Shown: positions 1 through 9,682 of the stretch, in pieces | How the letters are laid out: each line of letters starts with the position of its first letter | How positions within the stretch are numbered: position 1 is the first letter of the stretch | NCBI GenBank assembly: GCA_024180945.1 | Contig: JAKSGN010000022.1 | Span: forward strand, 682,001 to 746,000 | DNA length: 64,000 nucleotides | Direction: 5' to 3' | Source: Macrophomina tecta | Taxonomy: Eukaryota > Ascomycota > Dothideomycetes > Botryosphaeriales > Botryosphaeriaceae | Position numbers and translations under genes: made by a program | The notes under the pieces: generated by a model | Database searches by the model: none | What the model was told of the DNA's origin: nothing | The model's input: only the letters and a program-made list of their open reading frames with translations

Positions 1-716
1 GGCTCGGGCGGTCTAGAATGGGGAGCGAGCGAGCTGGGGCGGAGTGCAAAGGACAGTGGCGCGGCAGCAGTGAACGAAGAGGGGCTTTGGCGCAGTCGGT
101 GAAGTGGTTTGGGAGCACGTAGGAGCCTTGCGCGGGCAACCACCTGCTCGTAGGACGGGCGTCATCTGGGGAAGGGGCACGGTCCGCCGAACCTGCGAGC
201 TGAGTGGCCCACCTAGGGAGCTGCTCACCGGCGCAGGAGACGCCTGCTTCTTTGCCAGACACGCCAGCCGTCGTGCCATTCATCCAGCGCGCCAAGCCAG
301 CGCTCAGCAGCGTGTGCGCCGTGGCTCCGCAAGCTGAGCTCCCTCCGCGCCCATCGCCGCCGACGGGGATGCGTGCACAAGCCGGCGCCAGCGACCGAGG
401 GGCCCGTGGTTCGCTGCATCTCGTCCATTCGCTCTTCCGCCCGACGCCGCGCCTTCTGTGGCCTCTCCGACAATTGCGAGCTGCCCAACTCCCCTTGCAC
501 ACGTTGCCGTCAATTGCTGTCTCGCCGCCTGCACAAGCCTGCCCGGTGCCGCACAGGGCTGTCTCTGGTTGCAGCTCGGAGTATAATTACTGCTCTATGG
601 TTTCACGCCCAAAGTCAGCTGCTCCGCCTCGCGTCAGGGCAGTACGGCTACATTGTGAGGCACCAAGGTGCTGCGCTCTGACTGGCATCCGCCCCCAGCC
701 TCGAGTTGCTGCAGCT
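1..716. other. no gene recognised (window edge)
   Basis: This GC-rich stretch carries several short overlapping open frames on both strands, none with a recognisable domain or consistent coding character. It lies downstream of the minus-strand JmjC gene and probably contains its 3' untranslated region plus intergenic DNA. A gene starting beyond the left edge cannot be excluded. Confidence 0.5.
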
Positions 717-2299
717 TCATGGGATTTCCACATCCTCATCACCTCCGAATCCGAACGTGAATCCTGCCTGCTGCTCTCCTCCCGTCGTATCATCACCCTT
801 TACTAACTCCTCCCACTTGCCACGTCCCTTAGGCCTGCCCTTGCTCTCCAATTCCTTCATCCCTTCCTCCAGAATTGCTGGGCAGACCTCGCCCAGCTTC
901 TGTACGAACAGTCCGTACGGATCTGTAATCTCGTCCTTGAAACCGCTGGCTTGATCCGCCTGGTCTCTCAAAAAGCCTAGAACGTCTGCCAGTTTGGCTC
1001 GAGGCACAAAATTCTGAGTGAGTGCGATGCTCTCTTCAAGGTTGAGCACGAGATGGAACCATCCCGACGGAACATGAAGAATTTCACCGGCGTAGCAGAT
1101 GCCTTCGCGGCAACCGGGAGTGGCGCGCGCTATCTCGTGGAAGGATAGCAGGTACTCGGCAATGCTGAGTGGCGCAGTAATCTCAGATGAATCCTCCGAT
1201 AGAATGACTCCTGGAGGAGGAGGAAGGTTGGCCGATGATGGGAACATAAGCCAGTATTTGGAACCGGTGAGAACTGCATTCCACGCGCTGTATTCGGAGG
1301 CAGGTTAGCAGGATGCAGAGTCACGTATGAGTGTCACGCAGGCAGCAGCCTTCCTTGCTGTGACTCATCCAGAGTCCTCACCTTGTGGCATTGGGGTCTT
1401 TGTGAAATGTGCTTCCACTTCTCGCAGGACCCATAATCATCCATCGGGAATCTGGTCTCTGGTCTCCCAACACTCCAAAGAGATCCTCACCAAAACATGT
1501 GGGCGCCCAGTACGCAGCATCTTCTTTATCCTTGCCGACAGTGATATGCATCTTCTCAGCAAAGCTCCGATCGAACAAGTAGAGAGGGCTCTCATCTGTG
1601 CTGTTATCCATATAGTCGATGTACTTTTTCAACGGCCAATCAACAGCTTCAGCGCGGAATGAGACATCTGCGTATTGCTCCAGCAGATACTGCGTAGTCC
1701 ATTTCCCATACACAGGCCACTCCTTAACCGGGGCAGTTAAGATAAACGGTTTGCTAGTCCAGGCTTTGGAGAACTCTTCATGCGTCAAGTCAGTCAGACG
1801 CGCGATGGAATTTTCTGCTGGTATATTAGTCGTGAATGGTTCCAGTGAGGTGTATGTGCACTGAAATGGGCGATATAACACGTCAGAGTATAGACCCGAG
1901 CAGTCAATATGAGCATCGTGAGACTCTGGTATGGACAAGTAGGTGGACCTCCATGAGCCGCGCCACTGAAAGTCGGATCTGGGTGATCTAAAGATGTTCA
2001 GTACGTGTCGCAGAGAGTGAAGTGAGCGGTGACGCGGGGTCCTGGGAGAACAACGCTAGGGAAAGACGCATGTGATCGAACGATATTCTTTGCTCTGTCG
2101 CCTCGGAATTCGTAGCCTTCGAGAGCGAACCTTTTGCTTGCGTTGCCGGACGTGAAGGCAATGGGGTTTACTCCATGATGCCCGCCTAGACACAAGATGC
2201 CCCCTGCGCTACGCCAGGGATCTTTCTCCTTTGTGCGGGATAGTTTCGGTGCAGGATTGAGGGATGCATTGTTTGCATCGAATTATATACTTATACATG

Positions 2300-2356
<57 letters not shown>

Positions 2357-2797
2357 ACAAAAAAAAAATCTCCGTGAACTTGAAAAGAAATACTCGACTG
2401 AACAACAGATCGCGGGGCACCGAAAGAGGAAATGATCGGTAAAAACTTACTCGGTGAAGAGGGCTCTCCACAGCTCGTCGAACCTTGTGAAAGCATAGAG
2501 CGCCTTGCAAGTGCCTCCGAGGCGGACAAGCGTGGGGCCATCCAGACATTCCAGAAACTGTGCAAGGAGCTCGTCTGGAAGGACGGCAAAATTACCAGCA
2601 TGCAACTTCAGGTTGACATTTGCCGTCAGGGCGTTACCGGCAGGCTTGACACCAAGAGGATGCGGAGGAATTGCTGCAGGCTCTTCGCTGTCGATGTCTG
2701 CTGCACCGAGCCTCAGCCTCTTCGTTGGCCTCGCGAGTGACGCATCGTCGGTGCCGGTAGCTGCATAGCCCTCAACGGGCACGGCGGAGGGGGCCAT
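717..2797 (-). CDS. F-box and JmjC domain protein (JMJD6-like Fe(II)/2-oxoglutarate oxygenase)
   Basis: Three exons (2797-2451, 1978-1382, 1287-717) join in frame to 504 aa. Residues about 72-113 form an F-box (LPDELL...LARLGGTCK-like pattern), which suggests recruitment to an SCF ubiquitin ligase. The JmjC domain follows. The metal-binding motif FHKDPN gives H308 and D310, and the distal histidine is H393 in GWFHLVLN. The exon junctions restore the motifs FQWRGSW and SAWNAVL that are typical of the JMJD6-type branch, which supports the splice model. JMJD6 relatives are proposed arginine demethylases or lysyl hydroxylases; which reaction this protein performs cannot be told from sequence. Intron 1 is long for a fungus (472 nt) and contains a GA microsatellite. 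The gene is divergent from eIF4A with 564 bp between the ATGs. Confidence 0.88.
2304..2354 (+). repeat. (GA)n dinucleotide microsatellite
   Basis: About 25 uninterrupted GA units occur here. The run lies inside intron 1 of the F-box/JmjC gene, where the transcribed strand sense reads as a CT tract, followed by a short A-rich segment. Confidence 0.97.
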
Positions 2798-3361
2798 TGT
2801 TCGTCAGGCGAACGGAGCACGCGAAGGCTGAAAGCGGGCGGATGAATTTTTTGGGGTGCGCTCAAGTGCCACCACCACGACGGAACCGACGCAAGAGGCT
2901 GCAGCGGCAACTACTCCGAACGGTGGGCGAGACACAGTCAAAAGCTGCGTGGATGACTGGAAGAGTCGCCTCTCAGAAAAGCCTGCATGTGCATGAGTAA
3001 GCTGGGCGATGGCCTTTTCGCCAGGCCTGCCCGCTGGGCCTGGCACCAGCGCAAACGTTGCCGCATGCCCTCTGCGCTAGCGCCTCGCTAATTGGCTGCC
3101 CGCCTCTCTACAAAAACTTTTAACGACTGTCCGCCCGCCCTCCTCCACCGTCCATCAGACACACACATCCAAACTCACGAACACTTCCTAGATATCCACA
3201 CGACTCTCGCTCAGGGAGTCAGGTATCTAGTTTTTTACGACACACTCGAGTTTCGCACGCCCGCGGCCCCTTCCGCCCGCATCTACGCTCGCGTAGCCCC
3301 ACCACAACCGACTTCTTGATCACAGCGCAGCGCCTGTGATCCCCCACCACCCACCGCAATC
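2798..3361. promoter_or_regulatory. shared 5' region of JmjC gene and eIF4A
   Basis: The 564 bp between two divergent start codons must hold both promoters and both 5' untranslated regions. An inverted CCAAT box (ATTGG) is seen at 3091-3095, and the eIF4A-proximal part from about 3121 is pyrimidine-rich, which is common upstream of highly expressed fungal genes. No TATA box is obvious. Confidence 0.5.
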
Positions 3362-4293
3362 ATGGCTGACAAGGGTCTCGAGGAGGTTCCTGAGGGTACG
3401 TTCACTCCGTCCGGCGCGCGGTGTTTGCGCGCCGCTGGCTGCGCATCGCCTGCCGCTCACCGTCTCTTTCTCGTTTGCGCACACTGACGGTCGCCACCTT
3501 TTCCAGGACAAATCGAGTCTAACTACGATGAGACCACCGACTCCTTCGATGCGATGAACCTCAAGCCCGAGCTCCTCCGTGGTGTTTACGCCTACGGTTT
3601 CGAGCGTCCGTCTGCTATCCAGCAGCGCGCCATCATGCCCGTCATCAAGGGTAAGGAGCCCCACCAAGAATTTGAATGGCGGAGACACTAACGGTACATC
3701 GAGGCCACGACGTGATTGCGCAGGCTCAGTCCGGTACCGGCAAGACTGCCACCTTCTCCATCTCCGTTCTCCAGAAGCTCGACCCGAACGTCAAGGAGTG
3801 CCAGGCTCTCATCCTCGCCCCCACCCGTGAGCTTGCCCAGCAGATCCAGAAGGTCGTCGTCGCCATCGGTGACTTCATGAACATTGAGTGCCACGCCTGT
3901 ATCGGTGGTACCAGCGTTCGCGAAGACATGAAGGCTCTCCAGTCTGGTGTCCAGGTCGTCGTCGGTACCCCTGGCCGTGTCCACGACATGATCCAGCGCC
4001 GCGTCCTCAAGACCGACGCCATGAAGATGTTCGTTCTCGACGAGGCCGACGAGATGCTTTCCCGCGGTTTCACTGAGCAGATCTACGACATCTTCCAGCT
4101 CCTCCCCCAGTCCACCCAGGTCGTCCTTCTTTCCGCCACCATGCCCCAGGACGTTCTTGAGGTCACCACCAAGTTCATGCGCGACCCCGTCCGTATTCTC
4201 GTCAAGAAGGCTGAGCTTACCCTCGAGGGTATTAAGCAGTTTTACATTGCCGTCGAGAAGGAGGACTGGAAGCTCGACACCCTGTCGGATCTG

Positions 4294-4332
<39 letters not shown>

Positions 4333-4772
4333 AACACCCGCAGAAAGGTCGACTGGCTTACCGACAAGCTCACCGCCCGTGACTTCACCGTCTCGGCCAT
4401 GCACGGTGATATGGACCAGGCCCAGCGTGACGTCATCATGAAGGAGTTCCGCTCTGGTTCTTCCCGTGTCCTCATCGCTACCGACCTTCTGGCCCGTGGT
4501 ATCGATGTCCAGCAGGTCTCTCTGGTTATCAACTACGACCTTCCCGCTAACCGCGAGAACTACATTCACCGTATCGGTCGTGGTGGTCGTTTCGGTCGTA
4601 AGGGTGTTGCCATCAACTTCGTCACCGCCGACGATGTCCGCATGATGCGCGAGATTGAGCAGTTCTACAGCACCCAGATCGAGGAGATGCCCATGAACGT
4701 TGCTGGTACGTATCCACCGTGCGCATTTGTGAGAGAAACAATAGCTAACTGGGGCCTGCAGACCTTATCTAA
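3362..4772 (+). CDS. TIF1: translation initiation factor eIF4A (DEAD-box RNA helicase)
   Basis: Four exons (3362-3395, 3507-3650, 3704-4705, 4762-4772) give 396 aa, the usual eIF4A length. As part of eIF4F, eIF4A unwinds 5' leaders of mRNAs so that the 43S complex can scan. All helicase motifs are visible: Q-motif region in exon 2, AQSGTGKT around residues 67-74, PTRELA, GTPGR, D172-E-A-D, S203-[10 protein letters not shown] and HRIGR from H348. The last exon is tiny: after the phase-1 donor GTACGT at 4706, a GCTAAC branch site and CTGCAG acceptor lead to only 11 coding bases ending NVADLI-stop. Codon use is strongly biased to C-ending codons (GTC, ATC, AAG), as expected for high expression. 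Confidence 0.97.
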
Positions 4773-5714
4773 ACGATTTCTTCATGACTGTAGACTACGA
4801 ACCCTGATGACGATGGTTTTGGTGATTCCCCTATCTCATTAAGGCATTCGTCAAGGGGCTCGGTGGTCTTTTACTGCAGCGGCTCGGGAGCCGCTGAAAA
4901 AGCTGAGACCTAGGGGCCGGAAGTCTTTGCATCTCGGCGTTAGTGCTTCGTGTCAAAATGCTTTTCTCAAAAGGGTGCAGTTTAGAAACGGGCGAGTCGT
5001 CGTCAGTTGATGAGTTCTTTTTCCGTATGGCCTGGCCTTTCTTTACATCATCAGCTTGTTGCTTTGTATGTAGGGATCGCTTGTGTATGGTCGTCTTGGC
5101 GCGTTTTGTGGATATTTGTCCACGCCCAGACGTGCTTGAGATGACGGTAATGCTTTCCTATTTCCTTAATAGATGATTCGAATTTCCCAACGTGGTGACG
5201 TATTGTTGAAGTCGTTTTCATTCATTTCTCTTTACGCAGAATCAAGCCAATCCTTTTTCACCATATCTACAGTATAAACTGTTTTGCAACCTTAGAAGGT
5301 CCGCCCGTAAATTCATGAAAGCCCTGGCACAATCAGAGTGCTGCCCAGAGCGGCTCGCTGCTGCAGTATTGACGTTCAGGGTCTTCCGTGCGTTGCTGCC
5401 TTGGGAGGCAGTGGAAACCCCGTGCCTTCTTCGTTTGCGCTTTCCCCTCCACTCGAGGCCGCGCTTCCGCAACTTTTGCTGTTTACACATCACAGGCATC
5501 CTGTTTGCTGGTCAGTGATAAATCGGCTCGTCACTCCTCCATACAGACTCGTGTTCCCCTTCTCGAATCCGCTTCCATCAGCAGGGTCACTCCAGCGGCC
5601 GCTGCTGCATCCACTCTCGTCCTTGACGAGGAACGCTCTACTAGAACTCTCTTTTGGTCCTTCTCAATATGCGGTAAACGCGATCCAACCCAAAGACCAA
5701 GTTGTGGAAAGCTC
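4773..5714. other. intergenic region after eIF4A
   Basis: The first few hundred bases, T-rich with no conserved frame, are the likely 3' untranslated region of eIF4A. Overlapping short plus-strand frames occur from about 5315. I see no domain, tRNA or repeat here. Confidence 0.5.
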
Positions 5715-6125
5715 ATGTGGCTCGTGGTAACTATCCTCCGCGGGACATTGCGAGTCCTGGTGGATCCGCGCTGGCTACTCCGAGCTGCATTACTGGCCCT
5801 TGTGGGCTGGGGTTCGTTGATCTGGGACTGGTCCCTCTGGGTCGTTCGGTACACGGTGTGGTACGTTCTGTATCATATCGACGAAGGTCTCATCGCGATT
5901 GAATCCGCCATTGCACAGCTTCAACTTTGGCTGTTCTTCCTTCTGGAATTCATCATCCTCGTCTTCGGCGACAGCTTGAACTCGGTCTTCGTGGGTGACG
6001 TGCGGAACAGCTTCTTCGACTTTCTTCTCGAGTATTCTGCCACGAAGTGCGACGTTGCCTTGGAACGGACAGCACACCTTGCGAGGGAGGGTGACTCTTT
6101 CGCTCATCCACGCCAAGCACAGTAA
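5715..6125 (+). CDS. hypothetical hydrophobic protein (tentative)
   Basis: An ATG-initiated frame of 136 aa opens just upstream of the coiled-coil gene. It contains several hydrophobic stretches, for example around residues 22-37 (LLRAALLALVGWGSLI) and 63-82 (QLWLFFLLEFIILVFGDSL), which could be two or three membrane segments. I do not recognise a family. The same frame is open upstream to 5388 without an ATG, and other frames here are also open, so this may be a 5' leader segment or an exon rather than a gene. The stop at 6123-6125 lies about 100 bp before the ATG of the next gene. Confidence 0.28.
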   Translation: MWLVVTILRGTLRVLVDPRWLLRAALLALVGWGSLIWDWSLWVVRYTVWYVLYHIDEGLIAIESAIAQLQLWLFFLLEFIILVFGDSLNSVFVGDVRNSFFDFLLEYSATKCDVALERTAHLAREGDSFAHPRQAQ

Positions 6126-6223
6126 AAGACTAAGGCGTGATTCGAAGGTCCTTCACTGTTACCAGACACAACAAGTGGAAGCATTTCTTGCTCAAGTATC
6201 TACCTCCACCTCAAACGGTTGGC

Positions 6224-7593
6224 ATGGCCTCCTCCGTAGATGACGGGAGGCTTCTCCTCTACATGCAGCAGATCAAGCGCGAACACAAGCATATCATGAA
6301 GCGATTCGATGATTTCACGGATTCCATGAGGAAGATCGACACTCTATACGAAGCTATGCAGGAAAAAGAGACCAGGATGAGGGATATGGACAGAAGAATT
6401 GCAAAATTGGCAGAAGACAATGGAGCCATGGCGGACTCATTCAAGAAGCTGGGTTCAGAGAGCAAGGCACGGTTCGGAAAGGCGGGGGCGGAACTGGAGG
6501 GCCTTTCACACAAGATTGCGCGTCTTGAGGCTTTGGAAAGAGAGCATAACAATCGTTTTGAAAGCAACGTCCCATTGCTGAAAGGGATCCAGAGAAGGCT
6601 TGAACAACTCGAGGACATTGTAGGGAAGTTATCGAAAGACCAGGGTAAATTGACGAAAGGACCGCATCCAGATCTGGGTAACCTGGTGCAAGAAATTTCC
6701 TACTTACGGAGCTTTGTGCAGGAACAGGAGAAGAGCTGGCGGAACTTAAGAGAAGAAGTTAATGAAGTTAAGCAGAAAGCTCGACAGCTGAACAAGTCCG
6801 CTTCACAAGCCAGGACTCAGCCACAGGAGCAACCTTCTGGAGTTATCCCGCCGTCTACACCAACGCCTCCGAAGCCGCCCAGTGGGCCTTCAACACGAAG
6901 GTAATCTCCGAGCACTATGTAGATGATTGTCTTAATTCATTGCAGCTAATATTAATTTTCAATTCCAGCCAAGCTCTACAACACATCAGGACACCCAGGA
7001 GACAGACTCTCTTTCCACCACAATCGTCAAAGAAGTCGGTCCACCCTCCGGCTAGCCCAAAAGTGACCAAAACTTCAACTCGAGTCTCACAATCGATGAT
7101 GAGGAGCTTGCAAACAGGGAAAACTCCTAAGCAGGCAATGGCATCTTCATCTAAGAAGAGTGGCGGATTAAAAGAAGCTCAACCGGCTTCTACTGCGCCT
7201 CTGAGAAGGTCTATGAGACTCAGCGCAAAGAAGCCCCAGATAACCCGCTCGCGCCTTGAAGCCGCAATCGGGAATCATGGTCAAGCGGCAGCTCAGAAGC
7301 GTCCGTCCCAGGTAATGCCGCTCATAGTCCATATGAACCAGTCATATCCACAATTGAACCCAGCGACGTCATCTTCTGACCCTATCAATGTCATCGGACA
7401 TGTCAACGATGCAGTTCAGAGTCCCGGTTCGAGGCTCAATGTTCTGCAAGAGGAGGCCGGACTTCAGGGCCAAATTCCTGAGAATTCAGCGCAGCAGAAG
7501 GAGGTACCCAGCAAGCTTGCTGTGCCCACCGCTCCACCTCGCAGGAAGAAGCGCCAGCTACCGGTCATCAAGACTTTTTCATACAAGGACTGA
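6224..7593 (+). CDS. coiled-coil protein with basic C-terminus, unknown function
   Basis: Two exons (6224-6900, 6969-7593) join through a 68-nt intron to 433 aa. From about residue 10 to 195 the protein is almost continuous heptad-like helix rich in Lys, Glu, Arg and Leu, so it very likely forms a coiled coil. A Pro/Ser/Thr-rich linker follows. The C-terminal half is basic, with clusters such as RRSMRLSAKK and PPRRKKRQ, and ends in IKTFSYKD. This layout (coiled coil, disordered basic tail) fits chromosome-axis, spindle or meiotic recombination proteins of the Mer2/Rec107 kind, but I cannot assign it and list that only as a guess. The start ATG was chosen because it begins the charged helix; an in-frame extension to 6137 has no ATG that is clearly better. 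Confidence 0.72.
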
Positions 7594-7667
7594 GGACGTA
7601 ATGGACGACATGAATACGGACGTTTTTGAGGGATTTCATTATATCTTTCTGGCGGGTCATTCGAGTT

Positions 7668-8808
7668 TTATGTCTCCTTGAATTCATAAAGACCACCCCG
7701 ATCCTTGACATCTACTTCCAAGCGGGCCAGCTCCTTGTCACCAACCTTGAGCGCCGCCTTCATAACATCGCCGGTGGTGACGGGGCCAACGCCCTTGGGT
7801 GTTCCGGTCAGTACGATGTCTCCCTTCTCAAGCCTCATGACCTTGCTGATGTCGGACAGGATGCGCGGGATGCGGAAGAGCATGAGGTCGGTGTCGTCGG
7901 CCTGCTTGACCTGGTCGTTGACGGTGAGGCTTAGGTGGGCTTTGTGCGGGTCGGGGATTGCAGATTTGGCGATGGGGCCGGCGAGCGGCAGGAAGGTGTC
8001 GAAGCCCTTGCCTATGGACCAGGGGAGACCCTTCTTCTTGGCCTCGTCTTGAACGTTGCGCGCCGTCATGTCAATGGCGAGGAGGTAGGCTTTGGTAATG
8101 GTGTGTGTGTGGTCAGCGGCTCATCTTTCCATGCATGTATTTTCGCAACCAGTTGCTCTTTTTCTCTTTCTTTCTTTTGCTCCGGAATGCAGTAGACAGT
8201 CACCATCACCGGCATGCCACAAGCAGATAGCTTCTTCTTCTTCTTCCAACATAATCCACACAAGGAATAGATATAGGGTTCCTTCCTTACATTCAATCGA
8301 CTCCAACGCGCCCTGCTCATCCTCGGGATGCAAATCTCGCAGCGTCTTGCCCATGACCAGGCCCAGCTCGACCTCGTAGTGCATCGTCACGCCACGCGGC
8401 CGTAGGACGGGACCTTCGCCGGGCAGCAGGATGGAGGACGGCGGCTTCAGGAAGAAGAAGGGTTGTTTGGGGCGCTGGTTGTTGAGTTCTTTGATATGGT
8501 CGCTGTGAGGGGGGAGTTTAGTGGGCGGGTTGCACTTTTGGCGGAGTGGGCCGGTGGTTGTGGACGGAGACGCACGCGTAGTTCCGGCCTATGCACATAA
8601 CCTGGGGAGGGGGACGCGGTGGTGTTAGCGGTGTTGTCCTTGGTGGGAGGGGGGCCAATCGATCTCCCCACGCGCGCATGAAGGTGGTTTGGTGTTGTTG
8701 CGCATGCAATTGAAGCTGTCGGCTGAACGTGGGGGGAGGGGGAGGGGCATTTTGGGAAGCTTGACGCACCTTGCGGCAGTTGTTACGGATGGCATTGAGG
8801 GTTGCCAT
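7668..8808 (-). CDS. FAHD1: FAHD1-like fumarylacetoacetate hydrolase family protein
   Basis: Four exons (8808-8770, 8601-8576, 8502-8291, 8089-7668) give 232 aa, close to the 220-225 aa of FAHD1. Family members act as acylpyruvate hydrolases and oxaloacetate decarboxylases, usually in mitochondria. Recognisable blocks are CIGRNYADH at the N-terminus (assembled across two introns), KPPSSILLPG, the metal-binding HYEVELGLVMGK, LAIDMTARN, KGFDTFLP and the C-terminal LTGTPKGVGP. The first two exons are only 39 and 26 nt. Each donor and acceptor keeps frame and restores a conserved motif, which is the main support for the model. No clear mitochondrial presequence is visible before CIGRNYA (MATLNAIRNNCRK). 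Confidence 0.9.
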
Positions 8809-9682
8809 GGTGGGCTATAAAGGGTATGTCCACGGAGGGGAATTGAGAGGCGTGAGCAAGTGTAGGAGGAAGGGAGGAAGACGAACGCGGAGGAGTGGAG
8901 GGACTGCGGATTGCGACAGTGCCTTCTCGGGAGCGCTCCCGGTCGAGGGTGGACGCGTCTCGGCGGAGTGGCCGATATCCCCGCGACGACTTCGGAGCTT
9001 GCGCGAGCGAGGGCGAGCTTCGCGTCGATGAAGCTACGGGCCGGGAGCGGTGCGCGGGAGAAGGGGTGCACGGGCCAGGTTTTTTTTTTTTTTTTTTTTT
9101 TGGCGGTAGCGACTGGTGTGTTTCGTCCTCTGCTTCGACTTCATCTTCCACCTCCTCCCTCGTGCCTCGTTTTTTCTTCCGACGAAAGGAGAACTCACGT
9201 GACGACCTATTTGCTCATCGGACTCTTGAGGATTGGACGTCGATAGTGTTTAGTCTGACGGCGTAGAGTTGGAAAGTAGCCACAATCTGCTCAGTCTTTC
9301 GCGCTGATGCTATCTTTTACCTGCTTTTCCTTAACAACTGGCAAGAGGCCCTGAATCTAAAGAATTATCAGCTGTCATTTTGCGAATGGGACTATATTGC
9401 CATCTTCAGGTCGGGATGGGCTTGAAGCGACTCTCCGTTCAATGTTTCTTTTTCTAATGCACGATGCATAATCATGCATGAGCACAGCCCTGCTTCAGCC
9501 TTGCCATCTGACCATCAGCATATGAGCCAACGAGATTCTGCACAGGCTCAGCCTCGTCAGCCGCGCCTTCACTGCTTTCAAGCGTCTCGTGTCGGAGGCC
9601 GCTGCCCGATGCTTCTTTCCTCAACTCAAGTGCTCAGTTCATTCTGTCATTCACTCGCCCCGCCCCCTGCAATCGCTAGGAA
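8809..9682. other. intergenic region with poly(T)
   Basis: No gene is recognised. A run of 22 T occupies 9080-9101. Overlapping frames on both strands here have no conserved features. The segment includes the 5' region of the FAHD1-like gene on the left and the promoter of the ankyrin gene on the right. Confidence 0.5.
9080..9101 (+). repeat. poly(T) tract, 22 nt
   Basis: An uninterrupted T homopolymer lies between two divergent genes. It is one of many such tracts in this window. Confidence 0.95.

Noticed and set aside
3688..4569. Long minus-strand open frame (293 codons) opposite eIF4A
   Set aside because: It mirrors the codon bias of eIF4A (C-ending codons read as Gly/Asp/Val/Leu-rich antisense) and has no domain.
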